Below are positions 54,258-62,946 of a stretch of 64,000 nucleotides of DNA, one piece after another. The DNA lies in assembly GCA_963663365.2 (NCBI GenBank), contig CAXXIH010000008.1:558001-622000 (forward strand). Reading direction: 5' to 3'. Within the stretch, counting starts at the first letter, position 1; every line of letters begins with the position of its first letter. The position numbers and the translations under genes are program-made. The notes beneath the pieces were generated by a model, which worked only from the letters and a program-made list of their open reading frames with translations, was not told the DNA's origin and searched no databases. This stretch comes from G963663365 sp963663365 (GTDB taxonomy: Bacteria; Hinthialibacterota; Hinthialibacteria; Hinthialibacterales; G963663365).

Positions 54258-55206
54258 CGCTTCTCCCTCTCTTCATGCACAACCAGGCTATAACTTTACT
54301 CGAACCGCCAAATGATGAGTTAAGAATCGAACTCATCATTTTCTGTTGCCTAAACTGTTAATTCATTATACCAAGATTTTAGATAGGGATTTCTCATAAG
54401 ATTGTCCCACCACATTGGTACAACGAACCGGCAATTTGATTATGCAATTTCAATAAAGATTTTGGCAAAAGAAGTAGGTTTTTCTGCCCTCACACCCACT
54501 AAGATTTTCTCATTCTGAGCGTCAAAATGGGAAATCTCATTTTTTCTCTAATTGGCATTAATGATAATAAGAATCATTAATCCGGAATAATAATTGAGAG
54601 TGCACAGACATTCACACAGAAACCTCCTAATTGCCTGATATATATTCAGTTATTACTGTTTGTGGATTCCCGCATGGATTAACAGTATCCCAGCCAGAGT
54701 CGATACTACATTTCACAGTATTGGCACGAGTCCTGCTCATTATAGAGGTATCCCTAAACCCCCAAACTGGCCCCGCGCTCCCCCCTTCACTCCTCCCGGC
54801 GCTGGGGCAACTTTTTTTCAAGGCTTATAGTCCCGGTACTATCCAAGACTTGGGAATTGGTCACTTTTCAGATTGCGCCCCGGGGGCCATCGATTATTCC
54901 GTAAAACGAACCGCGTGGGTGGGAGACACAATCGGCATTCGGAATTAAAACTCTGTTTGCATCGATAACTTTGTACTTTCCGCAATACCTTTCGCAAGAA
55001 ACTGAGTTTCCGGTGGAAGGTGCGCACGAGTCCGTACCCAGACGCCACTGTTTATATATTCACAACCCACAAACATTACAAACTTTCGGCTTATCTTCGC
55101 TTCGGGGCCGATCCATTAGTCTTGCCCGGTTGTTCCCTGGCCAAGGATTCATATCGGGAACTTCATGCAACGATGCTCAACTGGAAACCTATACAGGAGG
55201 GAAGTC
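54258..55206. other. 950-bp intergenic region with a Fur-box-like site
   Basis: The region separates the divergent PAS-GGDEF gene and the large secreted-protein gene. It is AT-rich in its first half and contains the palindrome at 54557. Plus-strand open frames at 54631 and 54971 have no Shine-Dalgarno and no protein-like composition, so they are not accepted. Nothing else was recognised. Confidence 0.5.
54557..54581. promoter_or_regulatory. 25-bp inverted repeat resembling a Fur box
   Basis: ATTAATGAT (54557-54565) and ATCATTAAT (54573-54581) are exact inverted copies seven bases apart. The core AATGATAATAAGAATCATT is close to the Fur consensus (GATAATGATAATCATTATC). Whether it controls the GGDEF gene or the gene at 55207 is open; it is about 300 bp from one and 630 bp from the other. 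Confidence 0.5.
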
Positions 55207-58200
55207 ATGGAAAACACAACAAGCAGTTGGCATATCCGTATTTTCGCTGTTGACACGAATACGACTTTGGTCAATCGTGAACCGAATATGAAACTGCCAA
55301 AGGAACATACAAATATGCGAAAGATATTGATCTTCTTGGTGCTTGCAATCCAAGCAGCAGCCTTCGGCGCCGGACAGATTTCCAACAACTTATTGCCCAA
55401 TGGTGACGCCGAGAATGAATTTCTGAACATGCTGGCCGAAGATGGGGGCTTTGCCACCAAGATCACCGGCAAAGATACGCTCGTGCCAACATACTGGCAG
55501 CCATCGAACAACGTGCGCCTGGATAAAGAAACTCGATATGAAGGAAACAGTACCATCCGTCTGATGGGCGGGAAAGATGCTGTTTCAGCCACAGTATTCT
55601 CGGATTATTGGAAGATCAAAGATTCTTCCATGCCTTTCGGTCTGCCATTACTTCCTGATAGAGACGTTACTCTCTCATTTGCCTACAAAACATCGGCCCT
55701 CCCCAAGAACGATCTGTTCAAAGTGCATATCAAGTTGGGAACAATCGCAAATTTGCCTTCCGAAGAGCAAGAAATTCAATTACCGCCTTCAAGCGACTGG
55801 AAACAAATCAATACAACTTTGAAGCCCAAAGAGCTGCTTTGGGGGGCGCAAGTATCCTTTGCTCTTGGGGCGGACGCCGGGGACGAGGCAACCGTCTGGA
55901 TCGACTCGGTTCATTTGACTCAAGACATCGATTGCCCGGCAAACCTGGCACACAATCCCGGTTTTGAGCGTTCGACCGAAACGGATGGCCTGCCCATGGA
56001 TTGGCAACAGCCTCTGGAAGATCAATGGGTGAGTTGGATTGGCAATCAATACCGCCCACCCCAGCTCGATCTGACCTGCGCGGCCAGCGGACGCTACTCG
56101 TTACGTTCGACGGTGACCTATGCGGATGTTTCCGGTATTTCGCAAACCGTCCATCTGCACCAAGACCAAGCCCGCCCCGTGTTTATTAGCATCTGCTCAA
56201 AGTTGGAGAATTCCATCGGCAACCACCCACCGGGATACTACGGCTCAGATAACCTCCCCAATCTGACGGTTTTCATCTATCACACCGATGGGACCATGCA
56301 AGAAGTCTCCCCCACTCTTTGCCTGGGTGAAAGCGATCATGATTGGGACTATCGCCGTTTCGGCTTTTTGCCACAGAAGCCGGTCGAAAAGATGCGTGTG
56401 CAAGTCACGCTGGTTGGCACCGAACCGACCACAAGCCTTTGGATCGACGATCTGACCGTGTTTGAGATTGCCGACAATCCTGGTGCACTTTGCTCTGCGG
56501 CCTTTGCCGAACAGCGCACAATAACCGGCGTATGGGGAAAGGCAGACGAATTATCAGACACGAATTCAGAGCAAATCCTTTCGGTGAACAATGCAGAATG
56601 CCTGGGATTCTCGATTCCGATTCAAGACGATGCTGAAGAGGTTTTCGTCTATCTCAACAAAGACGTCCATACCGATTTTGTGAATCATAAGAAATATCTC
56701 TACAACGTAATCAAAATCACTCCCGAGAATTGCCAGATCGGCACGGTAGCCGAAAAACAAGGCTATATCGCGAACGGTCTGTTTGAGGATGCACAGTCAG
56801 CCGATATCACATTGCAGCGTACGGCCAAGACCTACCTTCTCAGCATTCCATTCCGAGTATTGGGTATGGATGGCCCATCCCAAACACCAATCGGTTTTAA
56901 CGTGGAATGGAAAAAGCCGGATGGCTCCACAAGTTCAAAATTCTGGACAGGAAATGCCATCAACACCGATCAACTCGGCTTCTTGGTTTCCGCTCCCGAG
57001 CCTTCGGTGTCCATTCGCTCATTACGATTTGGCGACCGTTATGATACAGAAACAGATCAATCCCAAGATTTGATCACTCACCCGCCGATTTTTGCGGGGA
57101 AAAACACGGCTGAGTTGTGCCTCCGTAATCCCGGAGAAGCCACAAACGTCGAAATCACCGCCGGAGTAGAGGGCCAACCACAATACAAAGGCACACACCA
57201 TTTGGGTGCCAATGAAACAAAAACCATTGCAATCCCTTATGACACAAAACCGGACCTGGAAACCGTCTTCACCGTGTCATTGCAGACCGGAGTAAATGAT
57301 CCGGTATGCACATCGTTCCCCTTAGTAGTCCCACCGGCGATTGAGATTGTCTTGGATCAAGAATATCATTTCCCCGAAGAGGAAACCGGGCAGGTTACCA
57401 TCTATAACCGCTACCGCCCCGTCCCCAGCCAAGGTTATGCGGTCCTAGAAATCGAAGACCTCGTGGAAGGCAAAACGGTCTATGAATCCAAAGAAACCAT
57501 CGGCGCTCCCACGGCGGCGATTCAGTTCCCCGTCGAAAGTTTGAGAATCAACGATCTGCCGGTTCAAGATTACCAGGCCCGTGTCTCTTATTACGCAGAT
57601 GAAATTACGCTGCTGGGATCTCGTACAGCGCGCTTTGGAAGGATCAAACGCACCGAACGTCAGGTTCTGCCACCGATTGAAAAGTTGGAGATTGACGACA
57701 CCGGCCGCGTCATTATAAACGGCGATTTCCGCTTCTTCCCCATCGTGCCTTCGGTATCAAGGATGGATTGGCACGATGCCATCGATCTGGGCGCGAACAT
57801 CTTTCGCGGTTATTTCCGAGCCGCCAAAGAAGATGAAGACGGCAATATCGATAGTTCGCTCGAAGACACGATCAAAGCGTGGTCATTAGGAGCATACTCC
57901 CTCACCATCGGCCCCGGCCCGACTGTGATGGACGATTTTAAAAAGGAAGGCCCGGAACTCTTGAGCCATCCGGCGTTTTTTAGCTGTTACGCCAAGCAAT
58001 TTTACTATTGGAATCTCACACAAGAACTGACCGACTACCGGAAAGATGTTGAGCAGGTTATGGGTGAACAGCCCATTCCGAAATTGACCATCTGGGGCCA
58101 TCACGATTCCAGTTTCCTGTACGATATCGACAGCCCCGAGTGGCCGATCAAGAATCCGCCGGTGGGTTATTGCTATGTGCATATTATGGGCCGGCCCGGT

Positions 58201-58770
58201 TCCGGATGGCGTAACTCACCGTTCTTGACCTTGACCGAACAGGTACTGGATTCACATAAGTTCAAGCTGGCCGAGGTTAATCATTATGTCAGTTATCACG
58301 ATGACGAAATCGTGCCCGAGCATTTCTCGACCTTCCTCTCCATCCGGGGCGATGATTGGTGGGGCATGCGCAACGAATCCTATCTTTCGGTCATTTACGG
58401 CGCGAACGGTCTTTATCACTATGTATGTGTGCAAAAGGGCGGTCTGCAACAGCTGCGCGGTTGGTTCCAGGAGTTGAACTATATGTGGCCGATTTTTGTG
58501 GCTGATGACGCCCCGGCCACGGTGCAAGTCACGCCCGCCGGCAGCGGGATTGAAACCCGGCTCAAAAAGCATGAAGGAAAATACTACCTGCTGACAGCCA
58601 ATGCTTCGGAAGCGCCACAAGATGCAGAAATTAAAATCTCCGGGCTTGGGAATTTTAAAGTACGGAAACTCTTCAACCTGCCCGGAGCCATGCAGACCGA
58701 TTCATCGACCATTACTGACACCTGGAAAAAATACGACTCGTTTGTATATGAAATTACGACAGGAGAATAA
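55207..58770 (+). CDS. very large secreted protein of unknown function, glycosidase-like architecture
   Basis: From the ATG at 55207 (AGGAGGG five bases upstream) the protein has 1187 residues. A signal peptide MRKILIFLVLAIQAAAFGAG begins only at residue 37, at an ATG at 55315 with a weaker ribosome site (AAGGA), so the true start is uncertain. Two carbohydrate-binding-like beta-sandwiches (NLLPNGDAENEF...; NLAHNPGFERS...) come first, then Ig-like or linker domains. The C-terminal third (about from 800) resembles a TIM-barrel glycosidase domain (FRGYFRAAKED, IWGHHDSS, YHDDEIVPEH, GDDWWGMRNESYLSV). I do not recognise a defined family. It probably acts on extracellular polysaccharide. Confidence 0.65.
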   Translation: MENTTSSWHIRIFAVDTNTTLVNREPNMKLPKEHTNMRKILIFLVLAIQAAAFGAGQISNNLLPNGDAENEFLNMLAEDGGFATKITGKDTLVPTYWQPSNNVRLDKETRYEGNSTIRLMGGKDAVSATVFSDYWKIKDSSMPFGLPLLPDRDVTLSFAYKTSALPKNDLFKVHIKLGTIANLPSEEQEIQLPPSSDWKQINTTLKPKELLWGAQVSFALGADAGDEATVWIDSVHLTQDIDCPANLAHNPGFERSTETDGLPMDWQQPLEDQWVSWIGNQYRPPQLDLTCAASGRYSLRSTVTYADVSGISQTVHLHQDQARPVFISICSKLENSIGNHPPGYYGSDNLPNLTVFIYHTDGTMQEVSPTLCLGESDHDWDYRRFGFLPQKPVEKMRVQVTLVGTEPTTSLWIDDLTVFEIADNPGALCSAAFAEQRTITGVWGKADELSDTNSEQILSVNNAECLGFSIPIQDDAEEVFVYLNKDVHTDFVNHKKYLYNVIKITPENCQIGTVAEKQGYIANGLFEDAQSADITLQRTAKTYLLSIPFRVLGMDGPSQTPIGFNVEWKKPDGSTSSKFWTGNAINTDQLGFLVSAPEPSVSIRSLRFGDRYDTETDQSQDLITHPPIFAGKNTAELCLRNPGEATNVEITAGVEGQPQYKGTHHLGANETKTIAIPYDTKPDLETVFTVSLQTGVNDPVCTSFPLVVPPAIEIVLDQEYHFPEEETGQVTIYNRYRPVPSQGYAVLEIEDLVEGKTVYESKETIGAPTAAIQFPVESLRINDLPVQDYQARVSYYADEITLLGSRTARFGRIKRTERQVLPPIEKLEIDDTGRVIINGDFRFFPIVPSVSRMDWHDAIDLGANIFRGYFRAAKEDEDGNIDSSLEDTIKAWSLGAYSLTIGPGPTVMDDFKKEGPELLSHPAFFSCYAKQFYYWNLTQELTDYRKDVEQVMGEQPIPKLTIWGHHDSSFLYDIDSPEWPIKNPPVGYCYVHIMGRPGSGWRNSPFLTLTEQVLDSHKFKLAEVNHYVSYHDDEIVPEHFSTFLSIRGDDWWGMRNESYLSVIYGANGLYHYVCVQKGGLQQLRGWFQELNYMWPIFVADDAPATVQVTPAGSGIETRLKKHEGKYYLLTANASEAPQDAEIKISGLGNFKVRKLFNLPGAMQTDSSTITDTWKKYDSFVYEITTGE

Positions 58771-58858
58771 AGAAAGTTACAGTGAAAGAAACAGAATCAT
58801 AAATTGCAAAAAGCCGAATCAATATTCCGGATTGAATTGGATTATCCGTTCATTATAA

Positions 58859-58894
58859 ATCTCCCCGCTATTCTCCTTTGGCGGGGAGATTTTT
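58859..58894. terminator. bidirectional terminator
   Basis: ATCTCCCCGC (58859-58868) pairs perfectly with GCGGGGAGAT (58881-58890), followed by four T on the plus strand; on the minus strand the stem is followed by an AT-rich stretch. It serves both convergent genes and overlaps the stop codon of the symporter gene. Confidence 0.85.
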
Positions 58895-60634
58895 ATACCA
58901 AGTGAAGGCCAAGGTGATGATGGAGAGTACTCCGAGTGCGAGGCAGATACCGGCATAGGCGTGCCAGTGGCCGACCAGGTACATCGGGGCCAAGTAGAAA
59001 CCGCCAATGGCGACGATTCCTACAAGTGTGTTAAACACGGCCAGTGAGGCGGATTCGCATCGGTCATCGGCGGACGATGTCTTAGCCATCCGGGAGTCCT
59101 CGGCACCGTCACCTGTTTGGCTCAAAGCATTACGGACCGGCCCCCACAATCCGAAAGGCCTTACGGTTGTATAAAAGCGGTTTAGGATTTCAGGCTCTAC
59201 AGGCGGCACGAGCAACGAAACAAAAACAGTGGCAAGCAGCGAGCCGATAGTGATAATGGGAAAGGTGGCGTACATGGGGGCATCGGGCCGAAAGAGCGCT
59301 ACCAACGAAAAGAGAATGCCACCCAAAGTGCCCGCCGCGTAGCCCCAGCCATTGGTGCGCCACCAGTACCAACGCAAAAAATTGGGGATAACCACACCTG
59401 CACCCAAGGCCATCATGATCCAGTTCCAAATCTGCTCGATGGATTTGGCTTGGAAGCCAATAGCGATGCCGACAACCACAACGGCTATCGTGGAAACATA
59501 GCTGGCCCTAATCAGGCTCTTTTGCGTGGCTTGGCCTTTTTGCAGCGGCTCCCAAAAGTCGCGCACGATATACGAGGCCGCGCCGTTCACAATCGAGCTG
59601 AAGGTAGACATGAAGGCCGCTAATAGCCCGGCAATCACCAGTCCGCGCATCCCGGCCGGAAGGTAATCGTGCAAGACCATGGGCATGACTTTTTCGGGAT
59701 CGGTGACATTGGCCACGCCAGTCAAAGCCAAGAGCACAATGCCCATGGTCATTCCCCAGCGGGGGATCATAAACACGCTCCAGGCGGCACCGATTTTGGC
59801 CGCATCACGGGAGTCCCTGGCCGCCAAAAAGCGCTGAAAATCATAGAGCTGCGCCGGGCCGCCCGCATTCAAGATCAGTCCCTTCAGCACCCAAACCAAC
59901 ATCAGGAGGCCGAACCACTCATATTGGGCGTTATCGGTGCCCGCGAACTGCTCCAGCCGCCAGACCGGACGGAGCGAGGCCCAGTCGGCGGGCAAGGAGG
60001 CTAGGGCATCGGGCGTTAGCTGCTGATAGGCGACAACGGCGATCAAAATGCTGGCGAAGGTCAGAATGACGGTTTGGATCACATCGGTTACAACCACGCT
60101 GAACAACCCGCCCATGATCACATACACGGTGGTGATCGCGATAATCAAGACGGCGCAGGCCTGGGGCGGGAGCGGAATATAAACGCTGGCGAATTTGCCG
60201 ATACCCTGAAAGGCGTAGCCGATAAAGCTGGACAAGGTGATGACCGCCATGGCCGCATAAGCCAAACGGGCGATACGGCCTCCATGGCCGTCGCCAAAGC
60301 GGGTAACCATCCACTCGGCCCCGGTCATGACCTTTGAACGCCGCACCCATTTACCCATATAGGCCAGACAGAACGCGCCCATCATGCAGCCCCACATCCA
60401 GTGAATCCACATCGAGCGCATACCCATCAGGTAAAGCATGGAGACGATCCACATGGTGCCGGTGATATCGAAGTTGGAGACGGAGCCGGACATGGCCAAG
60501 GCCAGCCAATGGATGCGTTTGCCCCCGAGAAAATAAGAATCCAAATCTGAAGCGGCCCGCTTTCGATACGCGGCCCCGATGGCAATCACGGTTATGAAGT
60601 AAACGGCAACGACGGCAATATCAATGGAATTCAT
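58868..60634 (-). CDS. sodium:solute symporter (SSS family)
   Basis: The 588-residue protein has about thirteen to fourteen membrane segments. It shows the SSS pattern DLDSYFLGGKRIHWLALAMS near the N-terminus, GSVSNFDITGTMW, and GLLAAFMSTFSSIVNGAAS in the central region. It couples Na+ to uptake of a sugar, organic acid or amino acid; the substrate is unknown, though the neighbouring secreted proteins suggest a sugar. ATG at 60634 with GGGAG six bases upstream is chosen over a longer in-frame start. The C-terminal hydrophilic loop and last helices extend past the usual core. Confidence 0.88.
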   Translation of the reverse strand: MNSIDIAVVAVYFITVIAIGAAYRKRAASDLDSYFLGGKRIHWLALAMSGSVSNFDITGTMWIVSMLYLMGMRSMWIHWMWGCMMGAFCLAYMGKWVRRSKVMTGAEWMVTRFGDGHGGRIARLAYAAMAVITLSSFIGYAFQGIGKFASVYIPLPPQACAVLIIAITTVYVIMGGLFSVVVTDVIQTVILTFASILIAVVAYQQLTPDALASLPADWASLRPVWRLEQFAGTDNAQYEWFGLLMLVWVLKGLILNAGGPAQLYDFQRFLAARDSRDAAKIGAAWSVFMIPRWGMTMGIVLLALTGVANVTDPEKVMPMVLHDYLPAGMRGLVIAGLLAAFMSTFSSIVNGAASYIVRDFWEPLQKGQATQKSLIRASYVSTIAVVVVGIAIGFQAKSIEQIWNWIMMALGAGVVIPNFLRWYWWRTNGWGYAAGTLGGILFSLVALFRPDAPMYATFPIITIGSLLATVFVSLLVPPVEPEILNRFYTTVRPFGLWGPVRNALSQTGDGAEDSRMAKTSSADDRCESASLAVFNTLVGIVAIGGFYLAPMYLVGHWHAYAGICLALGVLSIITLAFTWYKNLPAKGE

Positions 60635-60755
60635 CAGCGTCTCCCAGAACCGAACCGGACGGCGGCAAATCACGAAAGCCTAACGATACCGCGAAATACG
60701 CCATGGAGACAATTCATTTTTGGGGGAATTCATGCCTGGAAGGCTTTAAAAACCG

Positions 60756-61628
60756 CTACCGATACAACATCCAATCGGGAGATAAGCTGATGGGATCGAG
60801 TTCCAACACGGCAAGCGAAAATACCCAATAATACACATCGGGCGCCGGAAGGGTGACGGCAATATCTTGGGGTTTGAATGGGGACATTTCAGGTGGGGAG
60901 ACATGGAAAAAGATTTTGAATTCTTTGTCTTCAGGAATTTGGATCAACATTGCAGGAAACATAAGATCAGCGCGTCCGTCACTGTCTGTGCCGAATGGAT
61001 CGATAGAACCTGCAAAGATGGTTGGAAACTCATCGGCACCCACAATTGATACTAAAGCGTTCTGAACTGGAGATTGATCAGCAGATGAGACGACCTGTAC
61101 GGGTACGCCCCAAAAGTAATCAGTCTGGAAAAACCATGATCCATTGTCAGTTATGATATCAGTTTCGTTGCCATCTTGCGCAACAACATCCACATTAAGA
61201 AAACGTAAGGCCCCATAGCCTAATCCAAGGGATTTTATTTCATCCCTTCTTGGATTAATTCGCAGGAATTCATTTGAAGATGAGGCCGAGGGTGCGATTC
61301 GATTAACGGTAATTCTTACGAAATCATCCATCTCAACAAAATAAGCATCAAATTCAGCTGGCGATGCCGCCGAGAGGACATCCGCAATGAGCAAGGGGCC
61401 TAAATCCAGATCCAGCGTGGCGGATTGGATCGCGGCACTATCGGATATAGTCAAATCGATTGGCCCAATGAAATACTCGAAGGGCCTAAAGAAAGGATCA
61501 CGTCCAATCCCCTCTCCCTCGGGTAGATGAAACTCAATCGGTTCAGAATCGGCCGCGCCCGCAAGAAAACAGGGGCTCAGCCACAGAATAAGTACGAAAT
61601 ATGATTTACGCCGCCGGAATTTATCCAT
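60756..61628 (-). CDS. secreted hypothetical protein
   Basis: The 290-residue precursor has a signal peptide (SYFVLILWLSPCFLAGAA, about 9-26). The rest has alternating beta-strand character with no recognised domain (SATLDLDLGPLLI, FVRITVNRI, GRADLMFPAM). It shows some likeness to Ig-like folds, such as SPVQNALVSIVGA...FGTDSDGRADL, which recalls carboxypeptidase-regulatory-like repeats. AGGAGG five bases before the ATG fixes the start at 61628. Divergent from the triple-repeat gene. Confidence 0.6.
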   Translation of the reverse strand: MDKFRRRKSYFVLILWLSPCFLAGAADSEPIEFHLPEGEGIGRDPFFRPFEYFIGPIDLTISDSAAIQSATLDLDLGPLLIADVLSAASPAEFDAYFVEMDDFVRITVNRIAPSASSSNEFLRINPRRDEIKSLGLGYGALRFLNVDVVAQDGNETDIITDNGSWFFQTDYFWGVPVQVVSSADQSPVQNALVSIVGADEFPTIFAGSIDPFGTDSDGRADLMFPAMLIQIPEDKEFKIFFHVSPPEMSPFKPQDIAVTLPAPDVYYWVFSLAVLELDPISLSPDWMLYR

Positions 61629-61849
61629 AACCACCTCCTAACTTCACAGCAAGGATTATAGCCTTATAAATGGTTTGTCACCCATAGCCTTGCCAGCGGC
61701 GCCTTGTGCGGCAATTCCGGGTTTGTTTGATTAAAGTGGTCCCTCGTTAGCATCCGGCGGCTGACGCAACTATAATGCTTGGACTGAAGATTGAAATTGA
61801 ATTTATCGCCGAACCTAAGTCGAGCGAAATGAACACAGAATAGACGGTC

Positions 61850-62857
61850 ATGCAACTAACGGATCATAATTTCATTTGTGGATTGCGCCGATATTTGCCG
61901 GGTGCCGTTCTGTTATGCGCCATGATCTCAGGGGGGGCTTGGGCCGATACGGAAGGGCTGCGGATCGGAGATTCCCCTGAGTCGGTCCAAAAGACACAGG
62001 GCACACCGACCAGCATCACTCAATTTCCAAGATTGCATGAGGAAGTCTGGTGGTACGATGCATCTACAGTGACCTTTAAAGAAGGCAAATTGTACGGATA
62101 TCACGATTTTGACGGTTCCGATATACGCCTTAAAATCGCATCCCCTTCAGTCCAATCGGGAACAGCCACATTTGGGATCGGTTCCACATTAGAAGACGTC
62201 TATCAAGCCCAAGGCCCGCCAAGCCGGATTAGTGACTTTAAACAGCTCGGTGAGATCATCTGGTGGTACGAGTTCGCATCGGTAACTTTCAGACACCGCA
62301 AAGTCGTCGAGTGGGATGACCTGGAACATGTGCTCAAAGTCAAAATAGGAGAGAAAAAAGCGGACGCTCCTCCCCTCCGGATTGGCACCACTCCGGAAGA
62401 TCTTGTTGCACTTTATGGAACACCTTCACGAGTATCCGATTTCCCGGAGTTGGGTCAGGATATTTGGTGGTATGGGTATTCTTCATTTACCTTTCGGAAC
62501 GGCATAATCGCAGAGTGGCACACCGTGGGTGAGGTGGTTGATGCGGCCGAATTGCGGGGAACCGGGAGGATCGATGGGGATCCTTCGACAGCCGATGAAA
62601 TAGTCGATGTTACAGAGATACGGAAACAAGAATCAGACCTGCGCGGTTTCTTCACCGCCGACGGCATCCCTGAAACAGAAGAAAGAGACGAATGGCTTAA
62701 ACACAAGCAAACCGAACATGGTCTAAGAAGCATGATGAGTGCCGATGGAGATCCAACCACCGTCGAAATCATGCACAAAGCCTTCGGCACCATGATTCAA
62801 CCGGCAACCGGAAACTCCACCAACGAAGTGCAAGCCGCAACAGGCACTGCCCCGTAA
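61850..62857 (+). CDS. secreted protein with three WWY repeats
   Basis: The 335-residue precursor has a signal peptide (hydrophobic 16-30, cleavage near GGAWA-DT). Three repeats of about 48 residues start near 37, 108 and 176. Each has the form IG-x-(T/S)-(P/L)-E-(S/D)-...-G-(T/P)-P-(T/S)-x-I/V-(S/T)-x-F...(I/V)WWY...(S/T)(V/F)TF...(V/I/L)xEW/YH. The last 110 residues are acidic and repetitive with no repeats. Function is unknown; the pattern recalls the SmpA/OmlA type of small beta-domain. No clear Shine-Dalgarno is visible. Confidence 0.6.
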   Translation: MQLTDHNFICGLRRYLPGAVLLCAMISGGAWADTEGLRIGDSPESVQKTQGTPTSITQFPRLHEEVWWYDASTVTFKEGKLYGYHDFDGSDIRLKIASPSVQSGTATFGIGSTLEDVYQAQGPPSRISDFKQLGEIIWWYEFASVTFRHRKVVEWDDLEHVLKVKIGEKKADAPPLRIGTTPEDLVALYGTPSRVSDFPELGQDIWWYGYSSFTFRNGIIAEWHTVGEVVDAAELRGTGRIDGDPSTADEIVDVTEIRKQESDLRGFFTADGIPETEERDEWLKHKQTEHGLRSMMSADGDPTTVEIMHKAFGTMIQPATGNSTNEVQAATGTAP

Positions 62858-62876
62858 TCCGGGCTCCAAAAAGGAA

Positions 62877-62907
62877 TCGGGCCGCACACAGAGATGTGGC
62901 GACCCGA
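62877..62907 (-). terminator. probable terminator of the minus-strand partial gene
   Basis: TCGGGCCGC-ACA pairs with TGTGGCGACCCGA with one mismatch and one bulge, and on the minus strand TTCCTTTTTG follows. It lies between convergent genes. Confidence 0.45.
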
Positions 62908-62946
62908 AATAGGATACATAGTTCTATTGCGATTAGATTCCCGGGA

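Noticed and set aside
54631..55291. Two plus-strand open frames in the long intergenic region
   Set aside because: No ribosome site, no protein-like pattern, and the second overlaps the start of the large secreted-protein gene.
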